Shown here: one piece after another, positions 17,244-26,233 of the stretch | Numbering within the stretch: position 1 is the first letter of the stretch | Layout of the letters: every line of letters begins with the position of its first letter | DNA from: Chachezhania sediminis | GTDB lineage: Bacteria; Pseudomonadota; Alphaproteobacteria; Rhodobacterales; Rhodobacteraceae | Length of the DNA: 64,000 bases | Assembly (NCBI RefSeq): GCF_009765275.1 | Contig: NZ_VOPH01000006.1 | Span: forward strand, 62,001-126,000 | Direction of reading: 5' to 3' | Position numbers and translations under genes: made by a program | The notes under the pieces: model-generated | What the model saw: the letters and a program-made list of their open reading frames with translations, nothing else | What the model was told of the DNA's origin: nothing | Databases searched by the model: none

Positions 17244-19352
17244 TCATTCCCGGCGCCAGTCAGTCAGGCTTGCCCTCGCCTCTGCCAGTTGCCGCAGCAG
17301 GGGCGAGACGGTCCAGTATCCATGCGGATCGCCATCCCGGGCGGCATAGTGGTCCATCCGGGCGACGATCCGGTCCAGCCCGATCTCGTCCGCCATGAAC
17401 AGCGGCCCGCCACGCCACGCAGGAAAGCCATAACCGGCGGTCCAGACGACATCGATGTCCGACGGGCGATAGGCGATGCCTTCGTCCAGGATCATCGCCG
17501 CCTCGTTCACCATCGGGAACAGCAGCCGCTCCAGGATCTCCTGATCCGGGATCGCGTCGCGGCGGGTCACGCCGTGCTTGGCCGCCATCTCCTCGGCCAG
17601 GGCCGCGGTCTTTTCCGACGGCACCGGCTGGCGATTTTCATAGCGATAGTACCCCTCGCCCGTCTTCTGTCCGTGATCCCCGCGTTCATAAAGCGCGCGG
17701 CACATGGCGCGGTAGCCGGGGTCAGTCGGCCCTTCGCCGCCTGCGATCCATTCGACCACGGTGCGCGCACCCACGTCGACGCCGGCCATGTCCAGCATCC
17801 GGTTGGGTCCCATCGCCATGCCAAGATATTCGGTCGACTGCACCACCCCGTCGATCTGGCTTGGCGACGCGCCCTCCATCTGCAGCGCCTCGCTTTCGCG
17901 CATGTAGACCTCGGCCATGCGGTTGCCGATGAAGCCGTAGCAGACGCCGCTGACCACGGCCGTCTTGCCGATTTTCCGCGCCAGCCCCATCACGGTCTGC
18001 AATGTGTCCGGCGCCGTTTCCGCGCCGCGCACGACCTCCAGAAGGCGCATGATATGGGCCGGGCTGAAGAAATGGGTGCCGATCACGTCCCCCGGCCGCG
18101 CTGTCGCCGCCGCGATCCGGTCGACGTCCAGGGTCGAGGTATTGGTGGCGATGATCGCCCCCGGCCTGCAGATCGCGCCCAGTTGTGCCGCGATGTCCAG
18201 CTTCAGGGCCATGTCCTCGAACACGGCTTCGATCACCATGTCGCAATCGCCCACGGCGGACAGGTCCAGCCCCAGAGTCAGCCGGTCCAGCGTCTTCGCC
18301 GCCTGCGCCTCGGTCATCCGGCCGCGCTTCACGGCCGAGGCCAGATTGCCCTGGATGATCGACAGGCCCCGGTCGAGGCCTGCCTGCGTCGCATCCGTGA
18401 CGGTCACGGCAAAGCCCGCGTTCAGAAAGGCCGTGGCGATGCCTGCCCCCATGGTCCCCGCGCCGATCACGCCCACGCGGGACACGTCCCGCGATGCCGT
18501 CTCGCGCCCCAGTCCGGGGATCTTCCGCGCCTCTCGTTCGGCAAAGAACAGGTGCCGCATGGCACGCGACTGGGGGCTGGCGACCAGTTTGGCAAAGCGG
18601 GCCTGTTCCAGTTCAACCCCGGCGTCATAGGGCATCGTCACGGCGGCAAGCATGGTGTCGTGGATCGCCCGCGGTGTGGCCAGCCATGGCGCCGCATCGG
18701 CCGCGGCTTTCAGTCCAGCCAGGACATCGCCGGCCTGGTCGCGATCGGGAACGGGCAGGTCCTGCGTGCGTCGTGGGGGACTGCCCGCCAGCTTCCGCGC
18801 CAGCGTTCTTGCGCCCTGCCCCGGATCGTCTGCCAGCGCGTCAATGATCCCGGCCTCCAGCGCGGCCTCGGCCCCGATGGGCTTGCCGTCGGAAATCATC
18901 CGTGCGGCGGTCTTCAGCCCCGCCAGGCGCGGCAGGTTCTGCGTGCCAAGGGACCCCGGGATCAGGCCCAACGTCACCTCCGGCATGCCGAACCTGGTGC
19001 CGGGCGCCGCGACACGGCCGTGGCAGGCCATCGCCAGTTCCAGACCGCCCCCCAGCACCGTACCGAAGAGCGCCGCCACCGCCGGACGGTCCATATCAGA
19101 CAGGCGCTGCAAGGTGGCATTGAAAGGGCCGGCCGTGAAATCCGGGCTACCGAATGCCGCGATGTCGCCGCCCGCCACGAAGGTCGACCCCGCACATTCC
19201 ACCACCAGCGCCACTGCGTCCCCGTCGGCCTGGAACGCATCCAGCGCCGCGGCCAACTCCCGCGCCAGCGCAGGGCCGATGGCATTCACCGGCGGGTTAT
19301 CGATCGTGATCACGCCGATATCGGCGTCGCGGCCGTAGCTTACGATTGTCAT
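17244..19352 (-). CDS. Bifunctional enoyl-CoA hydratase / 3-hydroxyacyl-CoA dehydrogenase (FadB-like)
   Basis: Two-step beta-oxidation enzyme of 702 residues. The N-terminal crotonase domain (about 1-190) carries ECAGSTFVAGGDIAAF and GTVLGGGLELAMACHG. The NAD-binding domain begins near residue 300 with VGVIGAGTMGAGIATAF, followed by the 3HCDH C-terminal domains (CYGFIGNRM). The start is ATG 19352; the frame stays open to 19430 but similarity begins at MTIVSYG. It is the first gene of a minus-strand group and faces the IclR regulator at 19603 across 250 bases, which is the usual regulator-target layout. It lacks a thiolase partner in the window. Confidence 0.95.
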   Translation of the reverse strand: MTIVSYGRDADIGVITIDNPPVNAIGPALARELAAALDAFQADGDAVALVVECAGSTFVAGGDIAAFGSPDFTAGPFNATLQRLSDMDRPAVAALFGTVLGGGLELAMACHGRVAAPGTRFGMPEVTLGLIPGSLGTQNLPRLAGLKTAARMISDGKPIGAEAALEAGIIDALADDPGQGARTLARKLAGSPPRRTQDLPVPDRDQAGDVLAGLKAAADAAPWLATPRAIHDTMLAAVTMPYDAGVELEQARFAKLVASPQSRAMRHLFFAEREARKIPGLGRETASRDVSRVGVIGAGTMGAGIATAFLNAGFAVTVTDATQAGLDRGLSIIQGNLASAVKRGRMTEAQAAKTLDRLTLGLDLSAVGDCDMVIEAVFEDMALKLDIAAQLGAICRPGAIIATNTSTLDVDRIAAATARPGDVIGTHFFSPAHIMRLLEVVRGAETAPDTLQTVMGLARKIGKTAVVSGVCYGFIGNRMAEVYMRESEALQMEGASPSQIDGVVQSTEYLGMAMGPNRMLDMAGVDVGARTVVEWIAGGEGPTDPGYRAMCRALYERGDHGQKTGEGYYRYENRQPVPSEKTAALAEEMAAKHGVTRRDAIPDQEILERLLFPMVNEAAMILDEGIAYRPSDIDVVWTAGYGFPAWRGGPLFMADEIGLDRIVARMDHYAARDGDPHGYWTVSPLLRQLAEARASLTDWRRE

Positions 19353-19602
19353 CTGCGCGCTTTTCCCCAACCTTGCATCTGCCCCGCCGAACGGCCGGGC
19401 ATCTGGCGCCGCCCCCGCAGGCGCCGGCATCCATCCCAGATCGTCCGCCGATTTCGTCAGACCTTATGAGGCTCGGTTTGGGAATGTCAATTGCCGGCCC
19501 GGAAGGTTACCCAAAGAGCCGGGCCCCGGAATTCCATTCAGTTTCGCTTGGTTGCCCGGCCGACAGGCAGTAAGGATCGGTGGATTTCAGTACGAGGGCC
19601 CT

Positions 19603-20388
19603 ATGACCAAGGACACAAGCACGCGTCGCGGCATCCAGTCGGTCGAAATCGGCATGCGTGTGCTGAAATCCGTCGCTCGGATGTCCGGGCCGTCGACCCT
19701 GACCGGCATCGCGCAGGCTGCGGGCCTGTCGTCCAGCCAGACCCACCGTTATCTGTCCAGCCTGATCGTCAGCGGCATGGTCGCCCAGGACCCGCATTCG
19801 GGGCTTTACGACCTTGCATCGGGCGCGATCCATCTGGGGCTGGCGGCGCTGGGGCGGATCGATGCCTTCGCCACCGCCGAACAGCACATGAAGTCTCTGG
19901 TGCTGCAGACCGGGCGGACCGGACTGGTCACCGTCTGGGGCGACGCCGGCGCCACCGTCATCCGCCTGATCCCTGGCGTGCCCCGGGTCGTGACCAACCT
20001 GGCAGTGGGAACCACCCTGCCCCTGCTCACCTCTGCCAACGGAATGATCCACTTCGCTTTCGGCGACCCGGCCGAGATGGACGCCCAGGCCGCCGTCATC
20101 GCGGCCGGGGATCCGGACATGGCGCCGAAAGACCCGCAGGCGCTGCGTAACGCGATCCTGTCGGAAGGCTTTGCCGCGGTATCGGGCGATTTCATCCCCG
20201 GCCTGCGAGCCGTGGCCGCCCCCGTGCTGGACGCACAGGGCGACCTTGTCCTGACCGCGTCGCTGATCGCCAGCCGCGCGTTTCGCAAGACTGGCGACAG
20301 CGAGGCCACCCGCAACCTGATCGAAACCGCATCCACAATCTCCGAGGCGATCGGCTATCGCGCGGGCCCGGCCGCGACCCCGACTTAG
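19603..20388 (+). CDS. IclR-family transcriptional regulator
   Basis: DNA-binding protein of 261 residues with an N-terminal winged helix-turn-helix (LTGIAQAAGLSSSQTHRYLSSLIVSGMV) and a C-terminal effector-binding domain. ATG 19603 is preceded by GAGGG and gives the usual family length; an earlier start at 19552 adds 17 unrelated residues. It is divergent from the FadB-like operon and probably controls it together with the downstream CoA-ligase and monooxygenase genes. IclR members in this position commonly respond to aromatic acids or their CoA esters. It is convergent with the Hsp70-like gene, 34 bases away. Confidence 0.92.
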   Translation: MTKDTSTRRGIQSVEIGMRVLKSVARMSGPSTLTGIAQAAGLSSSQTHRYLSSLIVSGMVAQDPHSGLYDLASGAIHLGLAALGRIDAFATAEQHMKSLVLQTGRTGLVTVWGDAGATVIRLIPGVPRVVTNLAVGTTLPLLTSANGMIHFAFGDPAEMDAQAAVIAAGDPDMAPKDPQALRNAILSEGFAAVSGDFIPGLRAVAAPVLDAQGDLVLTASLIASRAFRKTGDSEATRNLIETASTISEAIGYRAGPAATPT

Positions 20389-20422
20389 GGTCCGAACAGC
20401 CGTTTCCCGTTGTCGGTCCCTG

Positions 20423-21658
20423 TCAGGCAGCGGTGGCCAGGGCGAGCCCGTCGACCACCGCGGTAAAGGCTTCGGTCCGGGCCACGACGGCATCGGGGCA
20501 GACCACCCGCATCTCGCGCTCGATCAACTGCATCAGGCTGGAACCGCCGACAAGGACGATGGTGTCGATCCGCGTGACGCCGGCCATCTGCAGCGTCTCG
20601 GCCGCGGCCTTGCGCAGGGCTTCACCGAAACCGGTCAGGCAGTCGTCCAGCGAAGCGGGCGTGACCGGGGCCGTCAGCCCTTTCTCGATCAGGCCCATGG
20701 CGATCCTTGCGTCGTTCTCGGCTCCGTTCGCCGCGATCTTTCCGCGTTCGACGGCAAAGGCCAGGTCGTGGCCCAGCTCCTCCTCCAGCACGGTTGACAG
20801 ACGGCGCAGGACACGCGGCTTTTCCGCCAGCTTCACCATCCGTGCGACGTCCCGGCGGATTTCGGCGGTGTAAAGGAACGGGATCTTGGCCCAGGTGGCC
20901 AGATCGGCATAGATCGCATTGGGCATGGGCAGCAGGCCTTCGCCCATCTCGCGCTTCAGGGCACCGCCCTGCCCCAGAAGCGGCATCGCGTGGGCCATCG
21001 ACACAGCATGATCGAAATCGGTGCCACCCAGCCGGATCCCGTGGCTGGCCAGGATGCGGACCTCGCCGTCCTCTGCCCGGAATACCGAGAAGTCCGATGT
21101 CCCCCCGCCGATGTCGACGATCAGCCCCGTCCCGCCGGCGGCATTGGCGCCGTGGCTGGCCAGCGCCGCAGCCTCGGGTTCGAACAGGAAGTCGACCTGC
21201 GCAAAACCCGCCGCGTCATAGCAGGCGCGCAGGTCCGCCTCGGCCCGGGCATCGCGGTCGGGGTCGGCGGTATGAAAGTGGACGGGCCGGCCCGACAGCG
21301 CGCGGGTGAAGGTGCGCCCCGTTTCCCGTTCCGCCCGGCCTTTCAGTTCGACGAGAAAGGCCGTGACCACATCCGTCAGCGTCCGCCGCTTGCCAGAGAT
21401 CAGGCGTTCCTCGTGGAACAGCGAAGTGCCCAGCACACTTTTCAGCGCGCGCATGTAACGCCCCTCCTCCCCCGCGACCAGCGCCCGGGCGGCGGCGGCA
21501 CCGATCTGCATGGCGCCACCCCCTGCGGGGAAGAACACGGCGGTGGGCAGCGTTTCGGCCCCGGCCTCGATCGGCAGGCGGCGGGGACGGCCATTGTCCA
21601 GGACGGCAGCGGCGGAATTCGACGTGCCGAAATCGATGGCAAGCGTGTCGGTCGACAT
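20423..21658 (-). CDS. Hsp70-like protein (YegD type)
   Basis: Actin-like ATPase-fold protein of 411 residues. Phosphate-1 motif AIDFGTSNSAAAV at the N-terminus, phosphate-2 GLIVDIGGGTSDFSVF and adenosine motif IVLVGGSSLMQLIE are present. There is only the nucleotide-binding domain plus a short tail, with no peptide-binding domain, as in YegD and other divergent Hsp70 proteins. ATG 21658 is used; the frame is open to 21727 without family similarity. No DnaJ or GrpE gene is near, and it stands alone between an IclR gene and IS debris. Function unknown. Confidence 0.85.
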   Translation of the reverse strand: MSTDTLAIDFGTSNSAAAVLDNGRPRRLPIEAGAETLPTAVFFPAGGGAMQIGAAAARALVAGEEGRYMRALKSVLGTSLFHEERLISGKRRTLTDVVTAFLVELKGRAERETGRTFTRALSGRPVHFHTADPDRDARAEADLRACYDAAGFAQVDFLFEPEAAALASHGANAAGGTGLIVDIGGGTSDFSVFRAEDGEVRILASHGIRLGGTDFDHAVSMAHAMPLLGQGGALKREMGEGLLPMPNAIYADLATWAKIPFLYTAEIRRDVARMVKLAEKPRVLRRLSTVLEEELGHDLAFAVERGKIAANGAENDARIAMGLIEKGLTAPVTPASLDDCLTGFGEALRKAAAETLQMAGVTRIDTIVLVGGSSLMQLIEREMRVVCPDAVVARTEAFTAVVDGLALATAA

Positions 21659-21981
21659 GGGCAAGACCGTCTCAGGGCTGGGAATCGGGAAGGGGCACCG
21701 GGTAGCCAATCCCGCGGACGGCTGCAAGGCGGGAGACGGCGGGTTTTTTTGGGGGCCCGCCCCCGGTCCGCACGGGGTGCGACCTTCCCCCCCTGAGGTA
21801 CTTCAAAATCAATTCGGCGGGCCGTCCCGCCTATACGGCGCCGTTGCAAGGCCGCTGGGATACCCGGACCCACCCTGCGGCGGGCGTCACATTTGGTCCC
21901 TATATCCAGCGCGGCGATAGGTGTGACCTGGCGCATCGCCTGCCGGACATGGCGGCCCTTGTTGGAAGTGTCGTTCGGATC

Positions 21982-22153
21982 GGGCTCTGTTGTACAAATC
22001 AGCCGTTGGCCGGAGTTCCCCTTTCCCCGGACAGGCTGATCCCACGGCTTCCGTGATAGGGATGCCAAGCGCGGTGTAGCCCTTCAGGACGGTGATGCGG
22101 ACCTGGAGTTCGGGGACCTGACGGTCGAAGTCCCGAGCCATAAGCCGCTGGCC
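21982..22153 (-). mobile_element. IS5-type transposase, C-terminal remnant with its outer end
   Basis: Minus-strand peptide GQRLMARDFDRQVPELQVRI plus TALGIPITEAVG matches the C-terminal end of IS5-group DDE transposases. Just beyond it, GGGCTCTGTTGTACAAA at 21982-21998 looks like the terminal inverted repeat of such an element. Upstream sequence is missing, so only one end survives. Family naming is from memory of these motifs. Confidence 0.6.
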
Positions 22154-22267
22154 CAACGGAGCGGCCGTGCGTGGAAACCCGGTTTCCCCGCCGCGATCTT
22201 GCGCAATGAGAGCCTGCGAGCGACCAGATTTCTGGTCCGGGCTCTCTGGAAAAAATGGACAGGCTGT

Positions 22268-22432
22268 CATGCCCGAAGCCGTATCGAGACGCAAATGGAC
22301 TGCCTCAAGCTCTCCGGCGAACGGATCATGTCACGCGATCACGGCCGCCAAACCGCCGAAATCCAGATCCGCATCGCTATCATGAATCGCTGCTCGGCCC
22401 TCGGAAGAGCCGACACCGAAGTCGTCGCCTGG
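22268..22432 (+). mobile_element. Second IS5-type transposase C-terminal remnant, opposite orientation
   Basis: The plus-strand peptide HARSRIETQMDCLKLSGERI followed by SRDHGRQTAEIQIRIAIMNR is a divergent copy of the same IS5-group C-terminus as the fragment at 21982, but in the other direction, so the two stumps are head to head. It ends exactly where the IS3 fragment on the minus strand begins. Confidence 0.55.
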
Positions 22433-22559
22433 CCTTCGTCGGTTTGCGGTCATGGACGGCCTGCTCGAAGGCATCCAGGACGAACCCACTCTGCGCCGAC
22501 GCGTTGACGCGCCAGCCAGCGATCTTGCGCGCATAGGCCAACCCGAACCAGTACAAGGA
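22431..22559 (-). mobile_element. IS3-family OrfB fragment
   Basis: The minus-strand peptide ARKIAGWRVNASAQSGFVLD followed by AFEQAVHDRKP matches the DDE core of IS3-family OrfB proteins (usual form ARRIVGWRV...FVLDALEQALHDR). It is cut at both sides and frameshifted. Not functional. Confidence 0.6.
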
Positions 22560-22673
22560 GATGAAGGCCTCCCATGGGTCAAGAGCGTGCCCCTGACCTT
22601 TGCATCCTGAGGGGCGCATCCAGTCCGTCAGGGGCGGCGCTCGAGTCCTTTTCCACAGGCAACCAGGCCTCCG

Positions 22674-23591
22674 TCAGGGGAGCCGGCGGGAAAACTGAAG
22701 ACCGGCACGGCGGAACATGTCAGACAGGAACTCGGCCAACGGGGTCAGCGGCAGATCGGCCCGGCGCACGATACAGATCGGCGGGGTTTGCAGAACCGCA
22801 TTCGGCAGGAGAATTTGGAGAAGATCGGTGTCGAGAGGAGTCCTGATGATCGCCGGAGGAAGATAGGCCAACAGGTCGGTGCTGGCGACGGCAACGAGGG
22901 CGGCGATCGAAGAGCCTGTTTCCATGACGACCTTGGGGGGCGGCAAGTTCTGTTGTTTGAAAATAAGATCGTAGTCCGCTTCACTCGCCTGGTTCAAAGG
23001 GGCAGCCTTGACCCATTCCGCATCGACGAGATCCTTAAGATCACTGGCACCGGAAAGGGGATGCCCTTTGCGGGCAATGACAGCGCGGAAGTTGCGGTGA
23101 AGGCATTCGCACTTGAAACTCGGCTGGATCGTCGTCTCGTTGAAAGGCCCGACAAAGAAATCGATCTGTCCACGCAGCAGCAGCTGCTCGACCGACTCGA
23201 ACAGGGACTCCGTGACCTGTACCTGGGCCCGAGGATACTGTTTTCTGAAGGCGCTCAATGCACCAGGCATTAAGTTGAACATGGTCGCCGGTGACATCGC
23301 GATCGAAACTAGGCCGGTCAGGTCACCGTTGATTTGCCGTACCTCTTCTTCGGCCTTGCGCAGTTCGGACAGAACAGTCTGAGCACGCAGAACAAAGGCC
23401 CGGCCCGCCGAGGTCAGCCGTATCCCCTGTTGATGCCGTTCGAAGAGCGGGGCGCCAAGACTCCGCTCGATTTCATTCATGCTGCGACTGATCGCGGGTT
23501 GTCCGATTCCGAGTTTGCGTGCGGCGGCGCGCAGGCTTCCCTCTTCGGCCGCGGCAACCACATAACGCAATTGGGCAAGCTTAAGTGACAT
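22674..23591 (-). CDS. LysR-family transcriptional regulator
   Basis: Regulator of 305 residues. The N-terminal helix-turn-helix reads AAARKLGIGQPAISRSMNEIE, followed by a LysR substrate-binding domain of about 210 residues. The start is ATG 23591 with GGAGGGG upstream; the longer frame to 23726 would overlap that site. It is divergent from the truncated FAD-protein/BKACE pair, and a perfect inverted repeat lies in the intergenic region. It probably activates the BKACE gene. Its 3' end abuts IS debris. Confidence 0.9.
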   Translation of the reverse strand: MSLKLAQLRYVVAAAEEGSLRAAARKLGIGQPAISRSMNEIERSLGAPLFERHQQGIRLTSAGRAFVLRAQTVLSELRKAEEEVRQINGDLTGLVSIAMSPATMFNLMPGALSAFRKQYPRAQVQVTESLFESVEQLLLRGQIDFFVGPFNETTIQPSFKCECLHRNFRAVIARKGHPLSGASDLKDLVDAEWVKAAPLNQASEADYDLIFKQQNLPPPKVVMETGSSIAALVAVASTDLLAYLPPAIIRTPLDTDLLQILLPNAVLQTPPICIVRRADLPLTPLAEFLSDMFRRAGLQFSRRLP

Positions 23592-23738
23592 CTTTCCCCT
23601 CCTTCTACTCTCCACCTGCAGCCAGATCTGCGGCCGAAACGAGAACTCGCGAACCTTCGGCTCAAATCGCCTTTCCTGTGGAAGAGTGAGATGGCGATCC
23701 TCCCGAGTAGCATACTTGTTGGTCATAGGGCTGCATAG

Positions 23739-23763
23739 TCATGATGCTTGCAGGGCATCATGA
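23739..23763. promoter_or_regulatory. Candidate LysR operator (9-base inverted repeat)
   Basis: Perfect arms TCATGATGC and GCATCATGA separated by seven bases, in the divergent region between the LysR gene (ATG 23591) and the FAD-fragment/BKACE genes (ATG 23863). The size and position fit a LysR regulatory site. Assigned by position only. Confidence 0.55.
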
Positions 23764-23862
23764 TCACCGGTCTGCCATCTGCCCTCCGACCGGCGCCTGA
23801 TCTCTTCTCAGATCGGGGCTTCATGCCGCGGAAGATGTCCACGGCTGAACTTGGAGGAAGAG

Positions 23863-24363
23863 ATGGCTGGCACTCCGGCTGATTGCGACGGGTTGATCTT
23901 AGGCGCAGGACCGGCCGGTCTCGCGCATGCAGCACAAATGGCGCTGCGCGGTCACAGCTTTGCAATTGTCGAAAAAAGCGAGCCTGTGGGCCATCAGGCC
24001 CCTGCCAAGACGATCAACGTGTGGTCGATTGCGCCTATCCCCCGATGGGGATCAGCGATACCCGCTCGCGAACGAGCGACCTTTCCTCCGGCCTTCTTCA
24101 AGCGCATCCGGTTTCGGCTTCACCCATATAAGGCATGGGGCGGAAGATACGACGCTGGAAAGTGCTCTCACCACGGCCTGCCGATGGGGCTTGCCCAGAT
24201 TTCACGAAAAGAAATCGCCGGCCTTGACGGCGCCGATGTCCCGCCGATCCGGCCGGATCGGCAACTCGTTTGGCGTGGGAACAGGATCACCACCCCAACA
24301 GCCCTGGTCGACATCATGCGCCAAGCGACGGCGTCAAACAGTTCCGTTGAACAAAGAGGATAA
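23863..24363 (+). pseudogene. Truncated FAD/NAD-binding protein in front of BKACE
   Basis: Frame of 166 residues starting at ATG 23863 with an excellent GGAGG seven bases upstream. The first 35 residues are a clear dinucleotide-binding start (LILGAGPAGLAHAAQMALRG followed by HSFAIVEKSE). After that the sequence becomes proline- and arginine-rich and loses any flavoprotein pattern, while short sensible stretches appear in another frame. This looks like a flavoprotein or opine-dehydrogenase-like gene broken by frameshift or deletion. The stop is three bases before the BKACE start, so it still forms the front of that transcript. A genuinely novel short protein cannot be excluded. Confidence 0.5.
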
Positions 24364-24366
24364 GAA

Positions 24367-25305
24367 GTGGCAGCCAAATCTGAGAAAGTCATAATCACCT
24401 GCGCCGTGACCGGTGGCATTCATACCCCGACCATGTCGGAGCATCTGCCCGTCACTCCAGAAGAGATCGCCACGCAGTCGATAGAGGCCGTCGAAGCCGG
24501 TGCTTCGATCATACACCTGCACGCCCGCAATCCCGAGGATGGGCGACCCACGGGCGATCCTTCCGTGTTCATGAAGTTTCTGCCGCGTATCAAACAGTCT
24601 ACCGATGCCATCCTCAACATCACCACAGGGGGCGCACCGAACATGAGTGTCGAGGAGAGGCTTGCGGCGGCTCTCGCGACCAAGCCAGAAATGTGCTCGC
24701 TCAACATGGGCTCGATCAATTTTGGCCTTTTTCCGCTGGCCTCGCGCTATTCCGAATGGAAACATCCCTGGGAGAAACCAGCCCTCGAGTCGACGGACGA
24801 CGTCGTATTCCGAAACACTTTCAAGGACATGAAATACATCCTTCAAACATTGGGGGAAGAGCACGGCACCCGCTTTGAACATGAATGCTATGATCTTGGC
24901 CATCTCTACAACGTCGCGCACTTTCTTGATCGCGGCCTGATTCAGCCGCCGTTCTTTGTTCAGATGGTTTTCGGCATCCTGGGCGGCGTCGGAGCGGATC
25001 TGGACAATCTGATGTTCATGAAGCGAACGGCAGACCGGTTGTTCGGCGACGATTATCGCTGGTCCGTGCTGGCGGCAGGTCGCTTTCAGATGCCCTTCGC
25101 AACGCAGGCCGCGATGATGGGCGGATCGGTGCGCGTCGGGCTCGAGGATTCCCTGTCCATCAGCCGAGGGAAACTGGCCAGATCCAACGCAGAGCAGGTT
25201 TCGAAAGTCAGGAGAATCCTGACTGAACTGGGCCACGAGATCGCCACCCCCGCCGATGCCCGCCGGATGCTGGCTCTGAAAGGAGTCGACAACGTCGGCT
25301 TTTGA
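24367..25305 (+). CDS. Beta-keto acid cleavage enzyme (BKACE, DUF849)
   Basis: Zinc-dependent enzyme of 312 residues that condenses a beta-keto acid with acetyl-CoA and cleaves it to acetoacetate (or analogue) and a new CoA ester. The zinc ligands H50 and H52 are in IIHLHARNP, the substrate-carboxylate loop is NITTGGAPNMSVEERLA, and CSLNMGSINF, FEHECYDLGHL and GGSVRVGLEDSL match the Kce (3-keto-5-aminohexanoate cleavage) pattern. It starts at GTG 24367 behind AGAGGA. Length is typical. Substrate class among BKACE subgroups (carnitine-derived dehydrocarnitine, lysine-derived, others) cannot be read by eye; a LysR regulator and broken flavoprotein gene are its neighbours. Confidence 0.9.
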   Translation: MAAKSEKVIITCAVTGGIHTPTMSEHLPVTPEEIATQSIEAVEAGASIIHLHARNPEDGRPTGDPSVFMKFLPRIKQSTDAILNITTGGAPNMSVEERLAAALATKPEMCSLNMGSINFGLFPLASRYSEWKHPWEKPALESTDDVVFRNTFKDMKYILQTLGEEHGTRFEHECYDLGHLYNVAHFLDRGLIQPPFFVQMVFGILGGVGADLDNLMFMKRTADRLFGDDYRWSVLAAGRFQMPFATQAAMMGGSVRVGLEDSLSISRGKLARSNAEQVSKVRRILTELGHEIATPADARRMLALKGVDNVGF

Positions 25306-25459
25306 TCCTGGCGTTGACCTTGCAACGTACAAATGTCCGACTGTAAGGGCGACTTCATACGTTGTGCGGCAGGACTTCCTGGGATTGACCTTCCTTGAAG
25401 CCGGAGGCGGATGAAATTGGGCGCCGTCGTCTTGTTCTGTGCGCTTCGCTCTCCGGGCT

Positions 25460-26011
25460 AGAACCGAGGTGCACCTGGTTTCCGAGACCCCTGCGTGGTT
25501 CGGTTTCTGCTGCCGGATCTCGAAGTCAACGGGCGACAGCATGCCGTTGTTCGTGTGCTTGCGCTTCGGGTTGTGGAACAGCCCGATGTATTCGAACACG
25601 TTTCGACGCGGGTCTTCACGGGTCGGATATGTCCGCTGTCCGATCCGGTCCCGCTTCGACAAATGGAGAGTTTTGTGCGACACCATAGTCAGGGCAGTTG
25701 CCGCGCCGGCTCATGCCGGGTTCGGGGTCGTGCTGGCGCAGGACTATCCGCCAGTCCTGGCTTGTGAACTGGGGGTCCTGGTGCGAATGCACGGCGGCCC
25801 GGCCCAAAGGCTTTCGTGGCCAGATCGCCATGGGAAGAGCCTGGAGCGCCGGGTCCGGCGTCATGCGGGATAGTGCGGACCGACCGACGACACGACAGGA
25901 AAACAGGCCGATGATAGCACACGGATCCAGCCATCCTTCGTGCGTTCTCAGGCAGGTGATGTCGGTCCCCCATTCCCGCCTGACCTCAGCGCTGCAATTG
26001 CTTGTCCCCAT
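25460..26011 (-). mobile_element. Degenerate IS3-family transposase (OrfB)
   Basis: Minus-strand pieces in two frames form one OrfB: REWGTDITCLRTHEGW, then SRRGNCPDYGVAQNS (catalytic-core region), then after a frameshift near 25690 FEYIGLFHNPKRKHTNNGML followed by SPVDFE. The frameshift and several substitutions make it inactive. The rest of the 25306-26233 gap holds no recognised gene. Confidence 0.7.
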
Positions 26012-26233
26012 TTCGGCCTCCTCGCCTCAGAGTCAGGCAGCAAAGCGTCTGCAAATCCAGGGGCACCTCGGCGTGGTTCCGTGAGCAGCCCAGTTCTGCG
26101 GAGAGATTGACCCCGACCCGCGATCAACATACCGGCCAGCGGTCGCACAGGTAGGTCTGACAGAAGACCGCACTCCATCTCCAAGCCGGGAAGTTGGACG
26201 GAATTGCACAATGGGCGGCAACCACGGAAGTCG

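Noticed and set aside
17220-19469. Plus-strand open frame of 749 codons
   Set aside because: Antisense to the FadB-like gene, no motifs, and no ribosome binding site.
21990-22000. TTGTACAA as a further GntR operator
   Set aside because: It lacks the three-base spacer and is explained by the terminal inverted repeat of an IS5-type remnant.
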